Positions 1 to 9,774 are shown, counted from the first letter of the stretch. The stretch: DNA of 26,177 nt from Betaproteobacteria bacterium (GCA_027317055.1 DAHVFK010000006.1:1-26177); one strand, 5' to 3'. Program-made: numbers and translations. The notes: generated by a model from the letters alone, not told the origin.

Positions 1-385
1 CCTTGTCGAGCGCGGCGTTGACGAAGCTGCCGGCGTGATACCAGCGCTGCTTCACGCTGCAGTCGACCGGCGAGCGGTTCGAGTGCACGTTGAACACGTT
101 CATGAACACCGACAGCTTGAGCGCGTCGCGCTCGAGCCAGGGGTCGCGCGCCTTTTCCACCGCGACCACGCGCCCGTCGGCGGCCGAGAGCACAGCGCGC
201 GGGTCGTCCGGGAACTTGCGCGGCGGATCGCGGAAGAACTGCAGCACGAACAGCGCCGCGAGCCACAGCGGCGCCGCCCACCAGCCGCCCGCGAGCCAGC
301 CCACCAGCAGCGCGGCAAGCACCGCCGCGGCGAGGAACGGCCAGCCCTCGCGCGCGATCAGCGGATGCGGATAGCCCGCCGCCAT
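1..385 (-). CDS. psd: Phosphatidylserine decarboxylase proenzyme (N-terminal part, runs off the window)
   Basis: This enzyme decarboxylates phosphatidylserine to phosphatidylethanolamine at the inner membrane. Translating the minus strand from the ATG at 385 gives an uninterrupted frame to base 1, about 128 residues. It has a hydrophobic N-terminal stretch at about residues 16-50, then FFRDPPR, a SAADGRV block (normally SPADGRV) and FMNVFNVHSNRSPVD, all hallmarks of the short Psd family. The C-terminal part, with the serine that self-cleaves to form the pyruvoyl group, lies outside the window. The start is 3 bases after the ilvC stop, so it probably shares the ilv transcript. The order ilvB-ilvH-ilvC-psd is common in betaproteobacteria. 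The identification is secure; the gene is cut only by the window edge. Confidence 0.93.
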   Translation of the reverse strand, partial: MAAGYPHPLIAREGWPFLAAAVLAALLVGWLAGGWWAAPLWLAALFVLQFFRDPPRKFPDDPRAVLSAADGRVVAVEKARDPWLERDALKLSVFMNVFNVHSNRSPVDCSVKQRWYHAGSFVNAALDK

Positions 386-388
386 CCG

Positions 389-1405
389 TCAGTTCTTTGA
401 CTGATCAACCAGGCGGTTCTTGCGGATCCACGGCATCATGTCGCGCAGCTTGGCGCCCACGGTCTCGACCGGGTGCTCCGCGGTCATGCGCCTGCGGCTG
501 AGCAGGGTCGGCGCGCCGGCACGATTCTCGAGCACGAAATCCTTGGCGTACTCGCCCGACTGGATACGCGCCAGCGCTTCGCGCATCGCGTCCTTGACGC
601 GCGCGTCGATGATCTTCGGCCCGGTGACGTACTCGCCGTACTCGGCGTTGTTGGAGATCGAGTAGTTCATGGTGCCGATGCCGCCCTCGTACATCAGGTC
701 GACGATCAGCTTGAGCTCGTGCAGACACTCGAAGTAGGCCATCTCGGGCGCGTAGCCCGCCTCGGTCAGCACCTCGAAGCCGCTCTTCACCAGCTCGACG
801 CAGCCGCCGCACAGCACGGCCTGCTCGCCGAACAGGTCGGTCTCGGTCTCCTCCTTGAACGAGGTCTCGATCACGCCCGCCTTGCCGCCGCCGATCGCCG
901 CGGCGTAGGAAAGCGCCATGTCGCGCGCTTTCCTCGAGGCGTTGCGGTGCACCGCGATCAGCATCGGTACGCCGCCGCCGCCAGCGTAGGTCGAGCGCAC
1001 GGTGTGCCCCGGCGCCTTGGGCGCCACCATCCACACATCGAGGTCCGCGCGCGGCTGAACCTGGCCGTAGTGCACGTTGAAGCCGTGCGCGAAGGCGAGC
1101 GCGCCGCCTTTCCTGATGTTCGGTTCGACCTCGGCCTGGTAGACCGCCGCGATGTGCTCGTCGGGCATCAGCATCATCACGATGTCTGCGCCCTTGACCG
1201 CGTCGCCGACCGCCGCGACCTTGAGCCCGGCCTTTTTCGCCTTGTCCCAGGACGCGCCGCCCTTGCGCAGCCCGACCGTGACCTTGACCCCGGAGTCGTG
1301 CAGGTTGAGCGCGTGCGCATGGCCCTGCGAGCCGTAGCCGAGAATGGTGACCTTCTTGCCCTTGACGAGCGAGAGGTCGGCGTCCTTGTCGTAGTACACC
1401 TTCAT
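389..1405 (-). CDS. ilvC: Ketol-acid reductoisomerase (NADP+)
   Basis: IlvC catalyses the Mg2+- and NADPH-dependent isomeroreduction of 2-acetolactate or 2-aceto-2-hydroxybutyrate, the second common step of valine, leucine and isoleucine synthesis. The 338-residue length fits the short class I enzymes. The N-terminal Rossmann domain has GYGSQGHAHALNL at residues 23-35 and an NADPH-selecting loop with R47 and S52. H107 in AHGFNVHYG is the catalytic histidine. The knotted C-terminal domain carries the metal and substrate residues D190 and E194 (TDLFGEQ), E226, E230 and S251. The ATG at 1405 is preceded by a purine-rich GGGGA Shine-Dalgarno-like element. It lies 16 bases after ilvH and 3 bases before psd, so it is an internal operon gene. 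Confidence 0.98.
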   Translation of the reverse strand: MKVYYDKDADLSLVKGKKVTILGYGSQGHAHALNLHDSGVKVTVGLRKGGASWDKAKKAGLKVAAVGDAVKGADIVMMLMPDEHIAAVYQAEVEPNIRKGGALAFAHGFNVHYGQVQPRADLDVWMVAPKAPGHTVRSTYAGGGGVPMLIAVHRNASRKARDMALSYAAAIGGGKAGVIETSFKEETETDLFGEQAVLCGGCVELVKSGFEVLTEAGYAPEMAYFECLHELKLIVDLMYEGGIGTMNYSISNNAEYGEYVTGPKIIDARVKDAMREALARIQSGEYAKDFVLENRAGAPTLLSRRRMTAEHPVETVGAKLRDMMPWIRKNRLVDQSKN

Positions 1406-1421
1406 AGTCTTCCCCTGGTTT

Positions 1422-1912
1422 CTAGACCCTCAAAATCCGGTTGCCGCGCCCGATGCCCGAGGCGCCGGTGCGCACTGTCTCCAGGATCGCGCTCTGGTCG
1501 AGCGCCTGGATGAACGCATCGAGCTTCCTGCCGTCGCCGGTCAGCTCGATGGTGTATGTATTGTCCGACACGTCGATCACGCGTGCGCGGAAGATGTCGG
1601 CCATGCGCTTCATGTCCTCGCGCTCCTTGGCGCCGGCGCGGACCTTGATCAGCATCATCTCGCGCTCGATGTGCTCGGCCTCCGACAGGTCCACCACCTT
1701 CACCACCTCGACCAGCTTGTTGAGCTGCTTGGTGATCTGCTCGACCACGTCCTCCGAGCCGGTGGTGACGATGGTCATGCGCGACATCGAAGGGTCTTCG
1801 GTCGGCGCCACCGTAAGCGACTCGATGTTGTAGGCGCGGGCGGAGAACAGCCCGGACACGCGCGACAACGCTCCCGCCTCGTTCTCCAGCAGGATGGAGA
1901 TGATGTGGCGGC

Positions 1913-1916
<4 letters not shown>
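1422..1916 (-). CDS. ilvH: Acetolactate synthase regulatory (small) subunit
   Basis: IlvH is the regulatory subunit that binds the IlvB/IlvI catalytic subunit, stimulates it and confers feedback inhibition by valine. The 164-residue protein starts SRHIISILLENEAGALSRV, a typical N-terminal ACT domain (about residues 4-78), and includes the conserved ARAYNIESLTV strand. The C-terminal ACT-like domain follows. The frame stays open far upstream inside ilvB, but homology begins only at the GTG at 1916, which overlaps the ilvB stop codon as GTGA. That 4-base overlap suggests translational coupling of the two subunits, as expected for a stoichiometric complex. Confidence 0.96.
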
Positions 1917-3628
<1,712 letters not shown>

Positions 3629-3663
3629 GACTTGAATTGCCAAGAAGTGGCGGAAAACCTTAA

Positions 3664-3692
3664 ACAATAAAGACTTGTTGCGATGCGGTCAA
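3664..3692 (-). promoter_or_regulatory. Sigma-70-type promoter of the ilvB-ilvH-ilvC-psd operon
   Basis: Read on the minus strand there is a -35 hexamer TTGACC (3692-3687), a 17-base spacer and a -10 hexamer TATTGT (3669-3664). Spacing is optimal and both hexamers are close to consensus. Transcription would start near 3657, giving a leader of roughly 29 bases before the ilvB ATG at 3628. This is too short for a classical leader-peptide attenuator. The promoter position also excludes the more distal TTG at 3667 as the ilvB start. Confidence 0.72.
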
Positions 3693-3779
3693 GGGAGCGA
3701 AACGAGCCTGCAGCAACAGTTTTGGTAACATTCCGCTCGGCAGTACATCGCGCACCCGCGCACGACAAAAGGGCCTACC

Positions 3780-4349
3780 CTGGCGACTCGCAGCGAGCTT
3801 TCGGCGTTCCTCGAGAGTGTCGAGCGGCGAGCCTTCAAGCAGGCCGTGTTTGCGGTGCGCGACGACGAGGCCGCGCTGGATATCGTGCAGGACGCGATGC
3901 TGAGGCTGGCCGAGAAGTACGGCGACCGGCCGGCGGAGGAATTGCCGCTGCTGTTCCATCGGATCATGCAGAACGCGATCCGGGACTGGTACCGGCGCCA
4001 GAGGGTGCGCTCGCTGTGGACGACGCTGCTGTCGTCGCTGCACCCGGGGCGCGGCGAGGAGGACGAGCGCGATCCGCTCGACACCCTCGAAGTCGAGCAG
4101 GGGTCGTACTATGTCGGCGGACCGGGCGAGTTGCTCGAGAGATCTCAAGCCATTGAAATAATTGAACAAGAGATCGCTCGACTACCCGCCCGTCAACGAG
4201 AAGCTTTCCTGATGCGTTACTGGGAGGAACTGGACGTGGCTGAGACGGCGATGGCGATGGGATGCTCGGAGGGCAGCGTGAAGACGCACTGCTCCCGGGC
4301 CGCGCGTGCGTTGGCGACGGCGCTCAAAGCACGCGGCATCACGCCGTAG
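3780..4349 (+). CDS. RNA polymerase sigma factor, sigma-70 family (ECF-like), probable CTG start
   Basis: This is a two-domain sigma factor of about 189 residues that would redirect RNA polymerase to a small regulon. Region 2 covers about residues 15-78 (AFAVRDDEAALDIVQDAMLRLAEKYG, split here as AVRDDEAALDIVQDAM and LRLAEKYG). Region 4, with its helix-turn-helix, covers about residues 125-180 (LPARQREAFLMRYWEELDVAE). The first ATG/GTG/TTG in frame is GTG 3846, but that would remove 22 residues (SAFLESVERRAFKQA) that I recall as conserved at the N-terminus of betaproteobacterial homologues. The frame is open from 3729 with no standard start. CTG at 3780 is preceded by AAAAGGG at 3767-3773 and gives the expected ATRSELSAF start. 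The gene is followed by DUF3619, DUF3106 and RDD genes and is divergent from ilvB. Confidence 0.87.
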   Translation: MATRSELSAFLESVERRAFKQAVFAVRDDEAALDIVQDAMLRLAEKYGDRPAEELPLLFHRIMQNAIRDWYRRQRVRSLWTTLLSSLHPGRGEEDERDPLDTLEVEQGSYYVGGPGELLERSQAIEIIEQEIARLPARQREAFLMRYWEELDVAETAMAMGCSEGSVKTHCSRAARALATALKARGITP

Positions 4350-4376
4350 CGCAGCAGGCGTCCGGCACACACTGAC

Positions 4377-4754
4377 ATGAACGAACCCGAACTCGGCAAC
4401 AAGATCCGCCACCTGCTCAACCAGGGTGCGCCGCTCGACCCGCGCGCGGCCGAGCGGCTGCGCGCGGCGCGCGAGCTGGCGCTGGCGCGGCGCAAGGCCG
4501 AGCCCGCTTCGGCGCTCGCCTGGGCCGGCGGGGTGATCGGGCGCCTGGGCGGCCTGGGCGGGCTGTCGCTGCGCCTGCTGCTGCCGGTGGCGCTGCTCGG
4601 CGTCGCGCTGACGACGATCTACGGCTGGCAGCAGAACCAGAAGGTGGCCGAGTTCGCCGACATCGACAGCCAGCTGCTGGCCGACGATCTGCCGATCGAC
4701 GCCTACCTCGACAAGGGCTTCGACGCTTGGCTCAGGCAGCACGCCGCGCGCTGA
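4377..4754 (+). CDS. DUF3619 family membrane protein (possible anti-sigma partner)
   Basis: This 125-residue protein has a charged, alanine/arginine-rich N-terminal part (about 1-45), one clear membrane segment at about residues 65-84 (LRLLLPVALLGVALTTIYGW) and an acidic C-terminal tail with QLLADDLPIDAYLDKGF. This layout matches DUF3619, a family commonly found immediately after this type of sigma factor in betaproteobacteria. A cytoplasmic N-terminus followed by a single transmembrane helix is also the layout of many anti-sigma factors. The regulatory role is therefore inferred from architecture and position and has not been shown. The ATG is 27 bases after the sigma factor stop. Its 3' end overlaps the next gene by 28 bases. 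Confidence 0.82.
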   Translation: MNEPELGNKIRHLLNQGAPLDPRAAERLRAARELALARRKAEPASALAWAGGVIGRLGGLGGLSLRLLLPVALLGVALTTIYGWQQNQKVAEFADIDSQLLADDLPIDAYLDKGFDAWLRQHAAR

Positions 4755-5155
4755 GCGCGGGGGCGCGCTGCCTCGCCGCGCTGTGCGGGGCGCTCGCGGT
4801 CGCGCTCGCATCGAGCGCGCTGGCCGCACCGCCGCAGAACAAGAACCCGTCCTGGGCCCAGCTCACGCCCCAGCAGCGCGAGATCCTCGCGCCCCTCGCC
4901 GGCGAATGGAACAAGCTCGAGCCGGTGCGCAAGAAGAAGTGGCTCGGCGTGGTCAAGCGCTACCCCAAGATGACGCCGATCGGCAAGAAGCGCGTCCAGA
5001 CGCGCATGCGCAAGTGGGCCGAGCTCACCCCGGCGCAGCGGGAAGAAGCGCGCAAGAAGTACCAGCGCATCGACAAGCTGCCCCCGGCCAAGCGCGAGGC
5101 GCTGCGCCAGAGCTGGAAGGAGTACGAATCGCTACCGCCGCAGCAGCGCAAGTGA
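4727..5155 (+). CDS. DUF3106 domain protein, exported
   Basis: This 142-residue protein has an N-terminal signal peptide (residues about 1-34, ending SSALAA before PPQNKN), so it is probably periplasmic. The mature part is very basic and repeats a short pattern three times: LTPQQREIL, LTPAQREEARKK and LPPAKREAL/LPPQQRK. This is typical of DUF3106 proteins, which resemble small helical periplasmic proteins of the LTXXQ type. Function is unknown. The TTG at 4727 is chosen because it gives a complete signal peptide; it overlaps the DUF3619 gene by 28 bases. The stop overlaps the next start as GTGA, so translation is probably coupled. Confidence 0.8.
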   Translation: MAQAARRALSAGARCLAALCGALAVALASSALAAPPQNKNPSWAQLTPQQREILAPLAGEWNKLEPVRKKKWLGVVKRYPKMTPIGKKRVQTRMRKWAELTPAQREEARKKYQRIDKLPPAKREALRQSWKEYESLPPQQRK

Positions 5156-5565
5156 GCGCGCCGGGAATCCTGCGGCGGCTCGCCGCCATGATCTACGAGG
5201 GCACGCTGCTGTTCGGCGTGGCCTTTGTCTCGACCGCGCTGTTCCTGCTCGCCGGCGGCGGCGCCTCCGGGCTCGAGGGCTGGCGCCATCTCGCGCTGCA
5301 GCTCTACCTCGGCGCGGTGTTCGCGAGCTACTTTCTGTGGTGCTGGCTGCGCGGCGGACAGACCCTCGCCATGAAGGCCTGGCACATCCGCCTGGTGGCG
5401 CCGGGGCGCGAGCGCGTGCCGCCGGGCAAGGCGCTGCTGCGCTTCGCGCTCGCCGTGCTGCTGGTGCCGGGCGGGATCGGAGTGCTGTGGGCCCTGTTCG
5501 ACCGCGAGCGCCAGTTCCTGCACGACCGCCTCGCGGGGACCCGGCTGATTTCGGTAGCGCGCTAA
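5152..5565 (+). CDS. RDD family integral membrane protein
   Basis: A 137-residue membrane protein starting at a GTG that overlaps the previous stop (GTGA). The N-terminal RRLAAMIYEG corresponds to the RDD-family R-x-x-A...D block, with glutamate where aspartate is usual. Hydrophobic helices follow at about residues 15-37, 48-66 and 95-115. The family-typical QTLAMKAWHIRLV and the C-terminal FDRERQFLHDRLAGTRLI are present. RDD proteins are small membrane proteins of largely unknown function; some have been linked to ion transport. The frame is open upstream to 4783, but that part is the shadow of the DUF3106 gene. It is the last gene of the sigma-factor operon and faces lptG tail to tail. Confidence 0.85.
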   Translation: MSAPGILRRLAAMIYEGTLLFGVAFVSTALFLLAGGGASGLEGWRHLALQLYLGAVFASYFLWCWLRGGQTLAMKAWHIRLVAPGRERVPPGKALLRFALAVLLVPGGIGVLWALFDRERQFLHDRLAGTRLISVAR

Positions 5566-5590
5566 GGCGCCTCAGCGCCGCGCGTTGCGG

Positions 5591-6670
5591 TCAGCGCCGC
5601 TCTACCCACCACATCATCAGCACGGCCGCCAGGAAAAACGCGGCGCTCGGAATCGCCGCGGCGGCGACCGGCGGCCAGTTCTGCAGCAGGCCGATGTGCG
5701 AGAACAGGCTGTTGAGCATGTGGAAGAAGGTGCCGAGCATGATGCCCGAGAACACCTTTATGCCCACCATGCCGGCGCGCGCCTGGATGTAGGCGAAAGG
5801 CAGCGCGAGCGCCATCATCACCAGCACGGCGAGCGGATAGAACAGCTTCTTCCACATCGCGATCTCGTAGCGCTCGGTCTTCTGGTTGTTGCCCGCGAGG
5901 TGCTCGGTGTACTTGTACAGCTTCCAGACCGACATGCGCTCCGGCGCGACGATCAGCACGTCCAGCATCTCCGGGTTGACGGCCGAGTGCCATTCGACGC
6001 TCGGCAGGCGCTCGACGCGCGGGCCCTCGGGCGTGAACTCGGTCTGCGCCACGTCGATCAGCTTCCAGCGCCCGCCGCCAAGGTACTCGCCGCGCGCCGC
6101 CGCGCGCGCGAGCTGCAGCCGGTCGTTGCGGTCGAACTGGTAGATGCGCACGTCGGTCAGCGCGCTCGCGCTGCGGGCCTCGCGCACGTTGATGAACGAG
6201 CGCTCGTCCTTGAACCAAAGGCCGGTGCGCATTTCCTGCCCGATCAGCGTGCTCATGGCGTGCATGCGCAGCTTCTGCGCCGCCTCCTCCGCCGCAGGCG
6301 CGGCCCACTCGCCGACGACGAAGGTCGCGACCACGAACACCAGCCCCACCTTCGCCAGCGCGGTGGCCGCGCCGCGCGGCGACAGGCCGGAGCCGCGCAT
6401 CACGGTGAACTCCGAGTTGCTCGCCAGATGCGCAAGCACGTAGAGGGTGCCGATCAGCACCACCACCGGGAACAGCTCGTAGGCGTGCGCCGGCACCGAC
6501 AGCAGCACGAAGATGAACACCTCGCGCAGGTGGTAGTTGCCGCGCCCGAGGTCGCCCAGCTCGTGGATCAGGTCGAAGAAGGCGAACAGCGACAGGAAGC
6601 CGAGCAGAACGAAGCCCACTGCGCCGAAGATCTGGCGCGCCAGGTAGCGCTCGAGGGTGCGGGAACGCAT
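5591..6670 (-). CDS. lptG: LPS export ABC transporter permease LptG
   Basis: LptG pairs with LptF and the LptB ATPase to extract lipopolysaccharide from the inner membrane and feed the LptC-A-D bridge. The 359-residue protein has the YjgP/YjgQ architecture: N-terminal helices (RTLERYLARQIFGAVGFVLLG as two pieces around residues 3-24, then FELFPVVVLIGTLYVLA-like segments), a periplasmic beta-rich domain in the middle (WFKDERSFINVREA) and three C-terminal helices with FYPLAVLVMMALALPFAY. The ATG at 6670 matches the family start (MRSRTLERYLARQI); the open frame further upstream lies in lptF. It follows lptF by 16 bases. Confidence 0.95.
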   Translation of the reverse strand: MRSRTLERYLARQIFGAVGFVLLGFLSLFAFFDLIHELGDLGRGNYHLREVFIFVLLSVPAHAYELFPVVVLIGTLYVLAHLASNSEFTVMRGSGLSPRGAATALAKVGLVFVVATFVVGEWAAPAAEEAAQKLRMHAMSTLIGQEMRTGLWFKDERSFINVREARSASALTDVRIYQFDRNDRLQLARAAARGEYLGGGRWKLIDVAQTEFTPEGPRVERLPSVEWHSAVNPEMLDVLIVAPERMSVWKLYKYTEHLAGNNQKTERYEIAMWKKLFYPLAVLVMMALALPFAYIQARAGMVGIKVFSGIMLGTFFHMLNSLFSHIGLLQNWPPVAAAAIPSAAFFLAAVLMMWWVERR

Positions 6671-6686
6671 CTCGCCTGCCGCCCCT

Positions 6687-7763
6687 TCAGCGCGGCAGCC
6701 GCAGCCGGAACAGCTGCATGCGGCGCGCGAACAGGACCAGCAGCAGAACCAGCATGGCGCCGTGCACCAGCCACCAACCGAGCGAGAAATCGAGCCGCCC
6801 GAGCGTGACCCGCGCCTGGCTGACCGACAGCAGGTTCGAGTACACGACATAGGTGAGCAGCGCGAACGCCAGGTTCACCGAGCGGCCGGCGCGCGGATTG
6901 ACGAAGCTCATCGGAATCGCCAGCAGAACCAGGATCAACGCCGAGAGCGGGATCCCGACGCGCCACACCAGCTCGCCCAGGTTGGCGTCGGTCGGGTTGC
7001 GCATCAGCGCCAGGGTCGAGAGGTCCTGATGCGAGGCCGCGGGCTGCGGGTCCTGGCTTGACTTGATCCGCGTCGCGTAGCGCCCGAAGCGCATGACCTG
7101 GTAGTCCGCCTCGCCCGGGCTGCCCTCGTAGCGCTGACCGTCCTCGAGCACCAGGAAGCGGTCGCCGTTCGGCGCCGTTTCGGTGCGGCCGGTGCGGCTC
7201 ATCATCACGCCCTCGCGCTGGTGCTGGACCGAGTTGACGAACACGTTGTTCACCGTGGTCTTGTCGGCGCCGACCGAGTCGACGAAGAACACGCGGTCGT
7301 GATCGCCCGATTCGCCGAAGGTGCCGGGGTCGACGCGCGAGACGTCGTCGCGCGCCTCGATGCCGGCGCTGAACCGCTGGGCGAGCTGCGCCGCCCAGGG
7401 CGACAGGAACAGCGACGTGGCTGCGATCAGCGCCACCAGCGGCAGGGCGAACTTCAGCACCGGCGCGAGCCACGCCGTCAGCGAAAGGCCGGAATTGAAC
7501 CAGATCACCATCTCGGAGTCGCGGTAGCTGCGCGTCAGCGTGAGCAGCACGGAGACGAACAGCGTGAGCGACAGCAGCACCGGCAGCGTGCTCACGGAGA
7601 AGAACGCCAGGTAGGCGAACACCGCGTCGGAGGGGATCTTGCCGCCGGCGGCGTCGCCAAGCAGCCGGATCAGGCGCGTGGTGAGCGCGATCGAGAACAG
7701 GGTCAGGAACACCGCGCTCGCGAGGCTCGCGAATTCCCTGATCAGCGCGCGTTGAAAGATCAT
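6687..7763 (-). CDS. lptF: LPS export ABC transporter permease LptF
   Basis: LptF is the partner permease of LptG in LPS extraction. The 358-residue protein begins MIFQRALIREFASLASAVFL, the standard LptF N-terminus. Helices lie at about 12-32, 58-78 and 96-120, then a periplasmic beta-jellyroll domain (about 135-265) with GDRFLVLEDGQRYEG. Three C-terminal helices follow, including LAIPMSFVNPRAGRS, a block conserved in the family. An AAGGGAG Shine-Dalgarno precedes the ATG. The gene is divergent from pepA across an 83-base gap, the same arrangement as in enterobacteria. The lptF-lptG order and short spacing indicate one operon. Confidence 0.95.
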   Translation of the reverse strand: MIFQRALIREFASLASAVFLTLFSIALTTRLIRLLGDAAGGKIPSDAVFAYLAFFSVSTLPVLLSLTLFVSVLLTLTRSYRDSEMVIWFNSGLSLTAWLAPVLKFALPLVALIAATSLFLSPWAAQLAQRFSAGIEARDDVSRVDPGTFGESGDHDRVFFVDSVGADKTTVNNVFVNSVQHQREGVMMSRTGRTETAPNGDRFLVLEDGQRYEGSPGEADYQVMRFGRYATRIKSSQDPQPAASHQDLSTLALMRNPTDANLGELVWRVGIPLSALILVLLAIPMSFVNPRAGRSVNLAFALLTYVVYSNLLSVSQARVTLGRLDFSLGWWLVHGAMLVLLLVLFARRMQLFRLRLPR

Positions 7764-7846
7764 CGTCGCTCGAGCGCTCCCTTCGATTCACAGCCGGCTG
7801 CAAAACATGCGATCATTTGCGCCGTCCGAAAACGAGGGAGAGTGCG

Positions 7847-9340
7847 GTGGAATTTAGCATAAAAACCCTTGCGCCCGAGCGTGCCAAGACAGGCTGCCTC
7901 GTGCTCGGCGTGTATCCGGACGGGGCCCTGACGCGCGCAGCCCAGCTCGCCGACCGCGCGGCGCGCGGCGCGCTGCGCCGCGCCCTCGCGCTCGGCGACC
8001 TGACGGGAAAACCGGGCTCGACGCTGCTGCTGCGCGGGGTGCCGGGGCTCGCGGCGCAGCGCGTGCTGCTGGTCGGCCTGGGCGAGAGCAAGGAGTTCGG
8101 CGAGCAGCCCTTGCGCGACGCGGTGCGCGGCGCGGCGAGCGCGCTGCGCGAGCTCGGCGCGAAAGACGCGACCGTCTACCTGGGCGAGCTCAGGGCCGCG
8201 CGCCGCAGCCAGGCCTGGGGGCTGCGCCAGCTGGTGCTCGGCCTGCGCGAGGCGTTCTACCGCTTCGACCAGCTCAAGACGCAGAAGAAGCCGCCCGCGC
8301 CCGCGCTCGCCGCGGTGACGCTGGCGCAAAGCGAAGGGCCGGTGACGCTGCAGGCGCAGGCGGCGCTGAAAGAAGCGCTCGCCACCGCGGATGGCGCGGC
8401 GCTCGCGCGCACCCTGGGCAACCTGCCGCCCAATATCTGCACCCCGTCCTACCTCGCGCAGGAGGCCAAGAAGCTGGCGCGCCAGTACAAGCTCGGGCTG
8501 CAGGTGCTCGAGCGGCGCGACATGGAAAAGCTCGGCATGGGCGCCATGCTGTCGGTGACGCGCGGCTCGCACCAGCCGCCCAAGCTGATCGTGCTGCGCT
8601 ACAACGGCGCGGCCAAGTCCAAGAAGCCGGTGGTGCTGGTCGGCAAGGGCATCACCTTCGACACCGGCGGAATCTCGCTCAAGCCCGCGGCCGAAATGGA
8701 CGAGATGAAGTACGACATGGCGGGCGCCGCGAGCGTGCTCGGCGCGCTGCGCGCGCTGGCCGGCATGAAGGCGCCGGTGAACGCGATCGCGGTGGTGCCG
8801 ACCTGCGAGAACATGCCGGGCGGCGGAGCCTCGAGGCCGGGCGACGTGGTGACCACGCTCTCGGGACAGACGGTCGAGATCCTCAACACCGACGCCGAGG
8901 GGCGCCTGATCCTGTGCGACGCGCTCACGTACACCGAGCGCATGCAGCCGGAAGTCGTGGTCGACGTCGCGACCCTGACGGGCGCGTGCGTGATCGCGCT
9001 CGGGCATGTCGCGACCGGCATGTTCGCCAACGACCAGAAGCTGGCCGACGAGCTGCGCGCCGCGGGCGAGGACGCCTGGGACCGCGTCTGGCAGATGCCG
9101 CTGTGGGACGACTACCAGGAGCAGCTTCGCTCCAACTTCGCCGACATGGCGAACATCGGCGGCCGGCCCGCCGGCAGCGTGACCGCGGCCTGCTTCCTGT
9201 CGCGCTTCGCCAAGAAGCTGCGCTGGGCGCACCTGGACATCGCCGGCACGGCGTGGAAGAGCGGACGCGAGAAGGGTTCCACCGCGCGCCCGGTGCCGCT
9301 GCTGGTGCGCTTCGTGCTGCGGCATGCGGGCGCAAAGTGA
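7847..9340 (+). CDS. pepA: Leucyl aminopeptidase (M17 family)
   Basis: PepA is a two-metal M17 aminopeptidase that removes N-terminal residues from peptides in the cytoplasm; some homologues also bind DNA. From the GTG at 7847 it has 497 residues. The catalytic C-terminal domain carries the metal ligands K267 and D272 (KGITFDTGG), D290 (KYDMAGAA) and D349/E351 in the signature NTDAEGR, whose R353 is the catalytic arginine. The N-terminal macro-like domain covers about residues 1-165. The start is set by the AGGGAG Shine-Dalgarno just upstream and by the family start EFSIKT; an upstream TTG at 7817 has no such support. The stop overlaps the holC start as GTGA. Confidence 0.97.
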   Translation: MEFSIKTLAPERAKTGCLVLGVYPDGALTRAAQLADRAARGALRRALALGDLTGKPGSTLLLRGVPGLAAQRVLLVGLGESKEFGEQPLRDAVRGAASALRELGAKDATVYLGELRAARRSQAWGLRQLVLGLREAFYRFDQLKTQKKPPAPALAAVTLAQSEGPVTLQAQAALKEALATADGAALARTLGNLPPNICTPSYLAQEAKKLARQYKLGLQVLERRDMEKLGMGAMLSVTRGSHQPPKLIVLRYNGAAKSKKPVVLVGKGITFDTGGISLKPAAEMDEMKYDMAGAASVLGALRALAGMKAPVNAIAVVPTCENMPGGGASRPGDVVTTLSGQTVEILNTDAEGRLILCDALTYTERMQPEVVVDVATLTGACVIALGHVATGMFANDQKLADELRAAGEDAWDRVWQMPLWDDYQEQLRSNFADMANIGGRPAGSVTAACFLSRFAKKLRWAHLDIAGTAWKSGREKGSTARPVPLLVRFVLRHAGAK

Positions 9341-9774
9341 CCCGCATCGAGTTTTATTTCAATGCCGAAGACAAGCTGCAGGTGGTCTGCCGCCTTGCGG
9401 GCAAGGCGCTGGCGCAGAAAAAGCGCCTGCTGATCTACGCGCCCGAGCCGCAAACGGCGCAGCGCCTCGACCGCATGCTGTGGACCTGGCCGCCGACCGG
9501 GTTCGTGCCGCACTGCCTGGCGCACGATCCCGAGGCGGCGCAGACGCCGGTCCTGATCGGGACCGACAGCGAAGCGCCGCTGGCCTGCGAGGTGCTGCTC
9601 AACCTGTCGCCCGAGGCGCCGCCGCACTTCGAGCGCTTCGAGCGCCTGCTCGAGATCGTGGCGCGAGACGACGAAGAACGCAAGGCCGGGCGCGCGCGCT
9701 ACCGCTGGTACCGCGACCGCGGCTACCCGATCGGCGACCACGATCTCGCCCGGGAGGCCGCGCGCAGTGAGTGA
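9337..9774 (+). CDS. holC: DNA polymerase III chi subunit
   Basis: HolC (chi) links the clamp loader to single-stranded DNA-binding protein during replication. The 145-residue product has the chi-family pattern: TRIEFYFNAEDKLQVVCRLAGKALAQKKRLL-type opening (residues 2-32), then the DRMLWTWPPTGFVPH block (about residues 46-60), PVLIGTD and LLNLSPEAPPHFERFERLLEIV near the C-terminus. The GTG start overlaps the pepA stop by 4 bases, and the 3' end overlaps the next gene by 8 bases, so the block is tightly coupled. The pepA-holC-valS order is widely conserved in proteobacteria. Confidence 0.94.
   Translation: MTRIEFYFNAEDKLQVVCRLAGKALAQKKRLLIYAPEPQTAQRLDRMLWTWPPTGFVPHCLAHDPEAAQTPVLIGTDSEAPLACEVLLNLSPEAPPHFERFERLLEIVARDDEERKAGRARYRWYRDRGYPIGDHDLAREAARSE

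Noticed and set aside
3629..3667. Upstream TTG start for ilvB at 3667
   Set aside because: The TTG overlaps the -10 box TATTGT of a well-spaced promoter (TTGACC, 17 bases, TATTGT), so the transcript would begin downstream of it; ATG 3628 is used instead.
3721..3749. Sigma-70 promoter TTTGGT-17-TACATC for the sigma factor gene
   Set aside because: Spacing is right but both hexamers match consensus poorly; the operon may use an alternative promoter, so I did not list it.
4783..5151. N-terminal extension of the RDD protein
   Set aside because: The extra residues are an out-of-frame reading of the DUF3106 gene; the GTG at 5152 overlapping the preceding stop gives a normal RDD start.
5566..5579. 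GGCGC/GCGCC hairpin between the RDD gene and lptG as a terminator
   Set aside because: Stem of only 5 bp and no T tract on either strand; such GC palindromes are frequent by chance here.
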